Shown: positions 6,243 to 8,717 of the stretch, in pieces
Numbering within the stretch: position 1 is the stretch's first letter
Layout of the letters: every line of letters begins with the position of its first letter
Source of the DNA: Paludibacter sp.
GTDB lineage: Bacteria > Bacteroidota > Bacteroidia > Bacteroidales > Paludibacteraceae
DNA: 8,717 nt
Direction: 5' to 3'
NCBI GenBank assembly: GCA_031284665.1
Contig: JAITXR010000303.1
Coordinates: forward strand, 1-8,717
Notes under the pieces: generated by a model
What the model saw: the letters and a program-made list of their open reading frames with translations, nothing else
Told to the model about the DNA's origin: nothing
Database searches by the model: none
Program-made: the position numbers and the translations under genes

Positions 6243-6270
6243 GGTAAATGGTACAAGGTAAACGGTACAG
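6243..6270 (+). repeat. Four 7-bp units after tonB
   Basis: GGTAAAT, GGTACAA, GGTAAAC and GGTACAG run head to tail, starting 3 bp after the tonB stop. GGTAAA and GGTACA alternate, so the real period may be 14 bp built from two 7-bp variants. Confidence 0.85.
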
Positions 6271-6286
6271 GGGACACGACCGTAGC

Positions 6287-6320
6287 CCGCGTCATTGCGC
6301 GGTATTTCCGAAGCAATCCA
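6287..6320. repeat. Palindromic interspersed repeat of CGTCATTGCG...CGAAGCAATCC type
   Basis: CGTCATTGCG at 6290-6299 and CCGAAGCAATCCA at 6308-6320 form an imperfect inverted repeat through ATTGC and GCAAT. A second stem, CCGCG/CGCGG, overlaps it (6287-6302). From memory, this closely resembles a short palindromic repeat scattered in many bacterial phyla. No open reading frame lies in 6240-6433; the gap also holds two 7-bp tracts and a promoter. Confidence 0.6.
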
Positions 6321-6353
6321 TAATAAAAAAATTGAAGCGTTCATAACAACAAC

Positions 6354-6384
6354 ATTGATACACAAGACAATGACAGTAATTTTG
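6354..6384 (+). promoter_or_regulatory. Bacteroidota-type promoter for the DJ-1/PfpI gene
   Basis: ATTG at 6354-6357, a 19-bp spacer and TAATTTTG at 6377-6384 followed by CA give a near-consensus Bacteroidota promoter. Transcription would start near 6390, so the leader would be about 44 nt and would consist largely of the 7-bp repeat tract at 6391-6418. It makes the DJ-1 gene independent of the tonB operon. Confidence 0.7.
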
Positions 6385-6390
6385 CACATC

Positions 6391-6418
6391 TTTGCTCCTT
6401 GTTCTTTGCTCTTTGTTC
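6391..6418 (+). repeat. Four 7-bp units in the DJ-1 gene leader
   Basis: TTTGCTC, CTTGTTC, TTTGCTC and TTTGTTC occur head to tail between the promoter and the ATG at 6434. The tract begins almost exactly at the predicted transcription start and would occupy most of the mRNA leader. Confidence 0.85.
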
Positions 6419-6433
6419 TAAAAATAACTAAAA

Positions 6434-6979
6434 ATGAAAATTTATATTTTTCTGGCTGAAGGTTTTGAGGAAATTGAGGCAATAGCCCCAATAGATATTT
6501 TTCGCCGTGCAGGTATTGAAACAATATCAGTTTCGATTTACGACCATTTACAAGTACTTGGCGCACACAATATTATAATAAATGCTGACAATACTTTCAA
6601 AAAAACTGATTTTTCGGGCGAATTTCTGATTTATTTACCCGGAGGAATGCCCGGAACAACAAATCTTGAAAAACACGAAGAATTATTAAAACTAATTCTG
6701 AAACATGCCGAAAATGGAGGAAAAATTGCAGCAATATGTGCAGCACCTTTAATATTGGGAAAACTAAATCTGTTGCAAGGAAAAACAGCAATTTGCTACC
6801 CGGGATACGAAAATTATTTATATGGTAGTAAACTATCGAGTAGCAAAATAGTCAAAACAGAGAATATTTTTACAGCAAAAGCAGCAGGAGTAGCAATAAA
6901 ATTCGCACTCCAAATAGTTGCAGAAATAAAAGGCACGAAAATTGCTGAGCAAATTCAGCAAGATATATTTTTGGATTAA
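6434..6979 (+). CDS. DJ-1/PfpI family protein
   Basis: The 181-residue cytosolic protein has the DJ-1/ThiJ/PfpI flavodoxin-like fold. AEGFEEIEAIAPIDIFRRAGI (8-28) contains E15, equivalent to human DJ-1 E18. YLPGGMPGTTNL follows, and AAICAAP carries C102, the nucleophile-elbow cysteine equivalent to DJ-1 C106. Homologues act as glyoxalase, deglycase or redox-sensing proteins; the activity here is not determined. The C-terminal loop that is normally TSRGPGT in DJ-1/YajL reads TAKAAGV (147-153), an unusual change near the active-site side of the fold. The DJ-1 histidine in TTHPL is replaced by tyrosine in CYPGYE (Y122). The length fits the family and the gene has its own promoter. It lies 37 bp before the first DUF1573 gene. 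Confidence 0.88.
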   Translation: MKIYIFLAEGFEEIEAIAPIDIFRRAGIETISVSIYDHLQVLGAHNIIINADNTFKKTDFSGEFLIYLPGGMPGTTNLEKHEELLKLILKHAENGGKIAAICAAPLILGKLNLLQGKTAICYPGYENYLYGSKLSSSKIVKTENIFTAKAAGVAIKFALQIVAEIKGTKIAEQIQQDIFLD

Positions 6980-7016
6980 CAATTTCTTTAATTAATAATT
7001 TATAAATTTTTACAGT

Positions 7017-7403
7017 ATGAAAAAAATTGGATTACTCATTGCATTTGCATTACTTGTTGCTACAGGTTTTGCCCAAAAAGCCGAAATCACATTCGACAAA
7101 ACAGTTCACGATTACGGAAAAGTAAACGAAGACGACGGAAAAGTAAAATGTACTTTTGAATTTACCAACACCGGTGACACTCCTCTTGTACTTAACAGTG
7201 TTACAGCATCTTGCGGTTGTACTTCTCCAAGTTGGACACGCGAGCCGGTTGCTCCCGGAGCAAAAGGTAAAATTGACGTTGAATATAGTGCCAGCGGACG
7301 AGTTGGACCTATCAACAAAAGCATTACCGTAAAAAGTAACGCAGAAGGAGATGTAATTCTCCGCATTACCGGTGAAGTGTTGCCACGCAGTCAGAACAAA
7401 TAA
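7017..7403 (+). CDS. Secreted single-domain DUF1573 protein (tandem copy 1)
   Basis: The 128-residue protein has a signal peptide (MKKIGLLIAFALLVATGFA, cut before QKA) and one DUF1573 domain, an Ig-like ASH/HYDIN-type beta-sandwich common in Bacteroidota. Family hallmarks are FDKTVHDYGKV, CTFEFTNTGDTPLVLNSVTASCGCTSPSW and PVAPGAKGKIDVEYS. Cysteines lie at 45, 66 and 68, the last two forming the conserved CGC. No lipobox is present, so it is probably periplasmic. The function of the family is not established. Residues 1-109 match the next gene at 101 of 109 positions, but this copy stops where the longer one enters its second domain. It is a full single-domain paralogue, not an obvious frameshift. 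Confidence 0.9.
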   Translation: MKKIGLLIAFALLVATGFAQKAEITFDKTVHDYGKVNEDDGKVKCTFEFTNTGDTPLVLNSVTASCGCTSPSWTREPVAPGAKGKIDVEYSASGRVGPINKSITVKSNAEGDVILRITGEVLPRSQNK

Positions 7404-7441
7404 CGATTTCGACAATCAATATTGCTGACATTTTTTTAATC

Positions 7442-7789
7442 ATTTATAAATTTTTTACAGTATGAAAAAAATTGGATTGCTCATTGCATCAGCATTACTT
7501 GTAACAGCAAGTTTTGCTCAAAAAGCCGAAATTGCATTCGACAAAACAGTTCACGATTACGGACAGGTAAACGAAGAAGACGGAAAAGTAAAATGTACTT
7601 TTGAATTTACTAACACCGGCGATGCTCCTCTTGTACTTAACAGTGTTACAGCATCTTGCGGTTGTACTTCTCCAAGTTGGACACGCGAGCCGGTTGCTCC
7701 CGGAGCAAAAGGTAAAATTGACGTTGAATATAGCGCCAGTGGACGAGTTGGACCTATCAACAAAAGCATTACCGTAAAAAGTAACGCAG
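7442..7789 (+). repeat. Tandem duplication: second copy of 6998-7344
   Basis: The leader ATTTATAAATTTTTACAGT and the first 109 codons of the DUF1573 gene are repeated here (offset 445 bp inside the coding part; this leader has one extra T). By direct comparison there are 18 base differences across 7017-7179 but only 2, both synonymous, across 7180-7344. The duplication therefore includes the translation-initiation region as well as the domain. Confidence 0.92.
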
Positions 7790-8523
7790 CAACTAACGGA
7801 ACTGAACTTCTTAGAATTACAGGCGAAGTGTTGCCACGTGGTCAAGCAAAACCTTTTGCAATAGCCGTTGGTGATAATTTCCGCTTAAAAACAAATGTTG
7901 CTGATTTTGGCAAAATTGAAAAAGGAAATTCAGTAATTTATTCGCTTGATATTCAGAATGTTGGCAAAGAGACTGTCAAAATTGCAGTCGAAAATCTGCC
8001 AACTTATCTTACTGCCGTTGCAGCACCTGCACAACTTAAAGAAAGTGAAAAGGGCAAAATTAATTTAACTTTTAATTCGGCAAATCTCCCATCGTGGGGA
8101 CAAGTGAACGAAAAAGTTACAATTACTATTAACGGAACTCAACTTCCTTTGACTGTAAATGGAACGATAATTGATAACTTTGCAAAACTTACAAAAGAGC
8201 AAAAACAAAACGCTCCTATTGCCGATGTTACAGCCACATACAGTTTCGGGCAAGTAAAAGCAGGTACGAAAAAATCGTATAAACTCAAAATTGCAAACAA
8301 AGGTGTGGATGCTCTCGAAATTCGCTACATCGACAATAAAAACCCTGAATTTGCTGTTGGAAAAATAAAAGCAATTGCCGGTGGTAAATCTGCCAATCTC
8401 GACATTGAACTTGCCACAAAAGGACAAGCCGAAGGTTCGTACAAAAAAACCTTTACCGTACAAACCAACGACCCAAATAACCCTGTTGTTCTGGTAACAC
8501 TTGATTGGACAGTTGTAAAATAA
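7462..8523 (+). CDS. Secreted three-domain DUF1573 protein (tandem copy 2)
   Basis: The 353-residue protein has a signal peptide (MKKIGLLIASALLVTASFA, cut before QKA). An N-terminal DUF1573 domain (about 21-128) carries C45, C66 and C68. Two further Ig-like segments follow, about 129-238 (DFGKIEKGNSVIYSLDIQNVG..., with a TITINGTQLPLTVNGTI strand pair) and about 250-353 (TYSFGQVKAGTKKSYKLKIANKG...KTFTVQTNDPNNPVVLVTLDWTV). Each has the ASH/HYDIN pattern 'FG-V--G----Y-L-I-N-G', but only the first has the CGC motif. It is probably periplasmic; the function is unknown. The first 109 residues duplicate the upstream gene. It is 58 bp downstream of that gene and is followed by a strong hairpin terminator, so the pair probably forms one transcription unit. 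Confidence 0.9.
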   Translation: MKKIGLLIASALLVTASFAQKAEIAFDKTVHDYGQVNEEDGKVKCTFEFTNTGDAPLVLNSVTASCGCTSPSWTREPVAPGAKGKIDVEYSASGRVGPINKSITVKSNAATNGTELLRITGEVLPRGQAKPFAIAVGDNFRLKTNVADFGKIEKGNSVIYSLDIQNVGKETVKIAVENLPTYLTAVAAPAQLKESEKGKINLTFNSANLPSWGQVNEKVTITINGTQLPLTVNGTIIDNFAKLTKEQKQNAPIADVTATYSFGQVKAGTKKSYKLKIANKGVDALEIRYIDNKNPEFAVGKIKAIAGGKSANLDIELATKGQAEGSYKKTFTVQTNDPNNPVVLVTLDWTVVK

Positions 8524-8539
8524 CCCAAGTAAATCATAA

Positions 8540-8580
8540 AAAAACATAGGCTGGCAAATATTTTGTCAGCCTATGTTTTT
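8540..8580. terminator. Long-stem terminator after the DUF1573 pair, usable in both directions
   Basis: Positions 8540-8558 pair with 8562-8580 in a 19-bp stem with one G-U pair (8554/8566) and a 3-base loop (TAT). The stem core is ACATAGGCTG/CAGCCTATGT, flanked by an A-run on the left and a T-run on the right. That gives an intrinsic-terminator shape on both strands. It lies 16 bp after the DUF1573 stop. Confidence 0.92.
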
Positions 8581-8600
8581 AATGATTAAAGGTTAATAAA
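8580..8600 (+). repeat. 7-bp-period tract after the terminator
   Basis: TAATGAT, TAAAGGT and TAATAAA stand in register directly after the terminator stem. The first unit is identical to the TAATGAT units after hslR at 2644, and the order TAATGAT / xAAxGGT / TAATxxx is the same at both sites. Confidence 0.6.
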
Positions 8601-8703
8601 AAGCCTAAGCATTTTCATTTCTTAATTGGCAGGATTTTGGATAATGAATAATTTGTGTTCTGTCTGTTTTTCGGGTAGATTGTATGTTTTGTGCGCTGCG
8701 CTT

Positions 8704-8717
8704 GATACTCAATACTC
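8704..8717 (+). repeat. Start of another 7-bp tract at the window edge
   Basis: GATACTC and AATACTC are two 7-bp units that differ at one base and run off the end of the window. With only two units seen, the call is tentative. Apart from this and the tract at 8580-8600, nothing else was recognised in 8601-8717. Confidence 0.4.

Noticed and set aside
6129..6566. 145-codon minus-strand frame spanning the tonB end, the gap and the DJ-1 start
   Set aside because: It crosses two well-supported genes and the intergenic repeats, and the translation shows no family signature.
6998..7016. Promoter in the conserved leader TATAAATTTTTACAGT before both DUF1573 genes
   Set aside because: It resembles TAnnTTTG only loosely (no final G) and ends a few bases before the ATG; it is better explained as a duplicated AT-rich translation leader.
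7050..7415. Long open frames on the minus strand opposite both DUF1573 genes (also 7495-7845)
   Set aside because: They mirror each other only because the + strand genes are duplicated; the translations are Cys/Phe/Ser-rich without a recognisable domain.
8622..8708. Possible end of a minus-strand gene converging on the terminator (peptide including TYNLPEKQTEHKLF)
   Set aside because: Only 28 codons are open before an in-frame stop at 8709-8711, within the edge repeat. It could be a decayed fragment, but the window ends too soon to support it.

Overview
The window reads as chromosomal DNA from a member of the Bacteroidota, most likely Bacteroidales-like. The evidence is a DUF4924 protein, tandem DUF1573 proteins, an S4/Hsp15-type protein, a PdxJ with the N-x-N variant at its N-terminus, and a complete ExbB-ExbD-TonB set. 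Three sites carry the Bacteroidota promoter core TAnnTTTG, and no Shine-Dalgarno-like sites stand out. Base composition is AT-rich. Every supported gene is on the + strand.

Layout. Positions 3-197 hold the 3' end of a YccF-type inner-membrane protein. Next come a class I SAM-dependent methyltransferase (265-885) and a half-size EamA transporter (939-1352). A repeat-rich gap with a near-consensus promoter leads to a secreted LamG-type protein (1559-2227), closely coupled to an Hsp15-like S4 RNA-binding protein (2237-2653). A second repeat-rich gap precedes a DUF4924 protein (2870-3418). pdxJ (3463-4176) follows, with its own promoter inside the end of the DUF4924 gene. After a 179-bp gap comes a tight exbB-exbD-tonB operon (4356-6239). 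Then come a repeat gap with another promoter, a DJ-1/PfpI protein (6434-6979), two tandemly duplicated DUF1573 secreted proteins (7017-7403, 7462-8523), and a strong hairpin terminator (8540-8580). The last 137 bp hold only short repeats.

How the genes work together. ExbB, ExbD and TonB form the inner-membrane proton motor and the transducer that energises outer-membrane TonB-dependent transport. PdxJ makes pyridoxine 5'-phosphate. The remaining genes are single-function neighbours with no obvious shared pathway.

I see no defence system, prophage, integron or CRISPR array. The coding content is largely ordinary. The unusual material is between the genes. Most gaps of appreciable size carry short tandem tracts with a 7-bp period (9-bp in one case) whose unit sequence differs from gap to gap. 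These tracts abut stop or start codons. There are also three CCCGA...TCGGG palindromes and one palindromic repeat of the CGTCATTGCG...CGAAGCAATCC type. The DUF1573 pair shows a sharply bounded, almost identical DNA block consistent with gene conversion.
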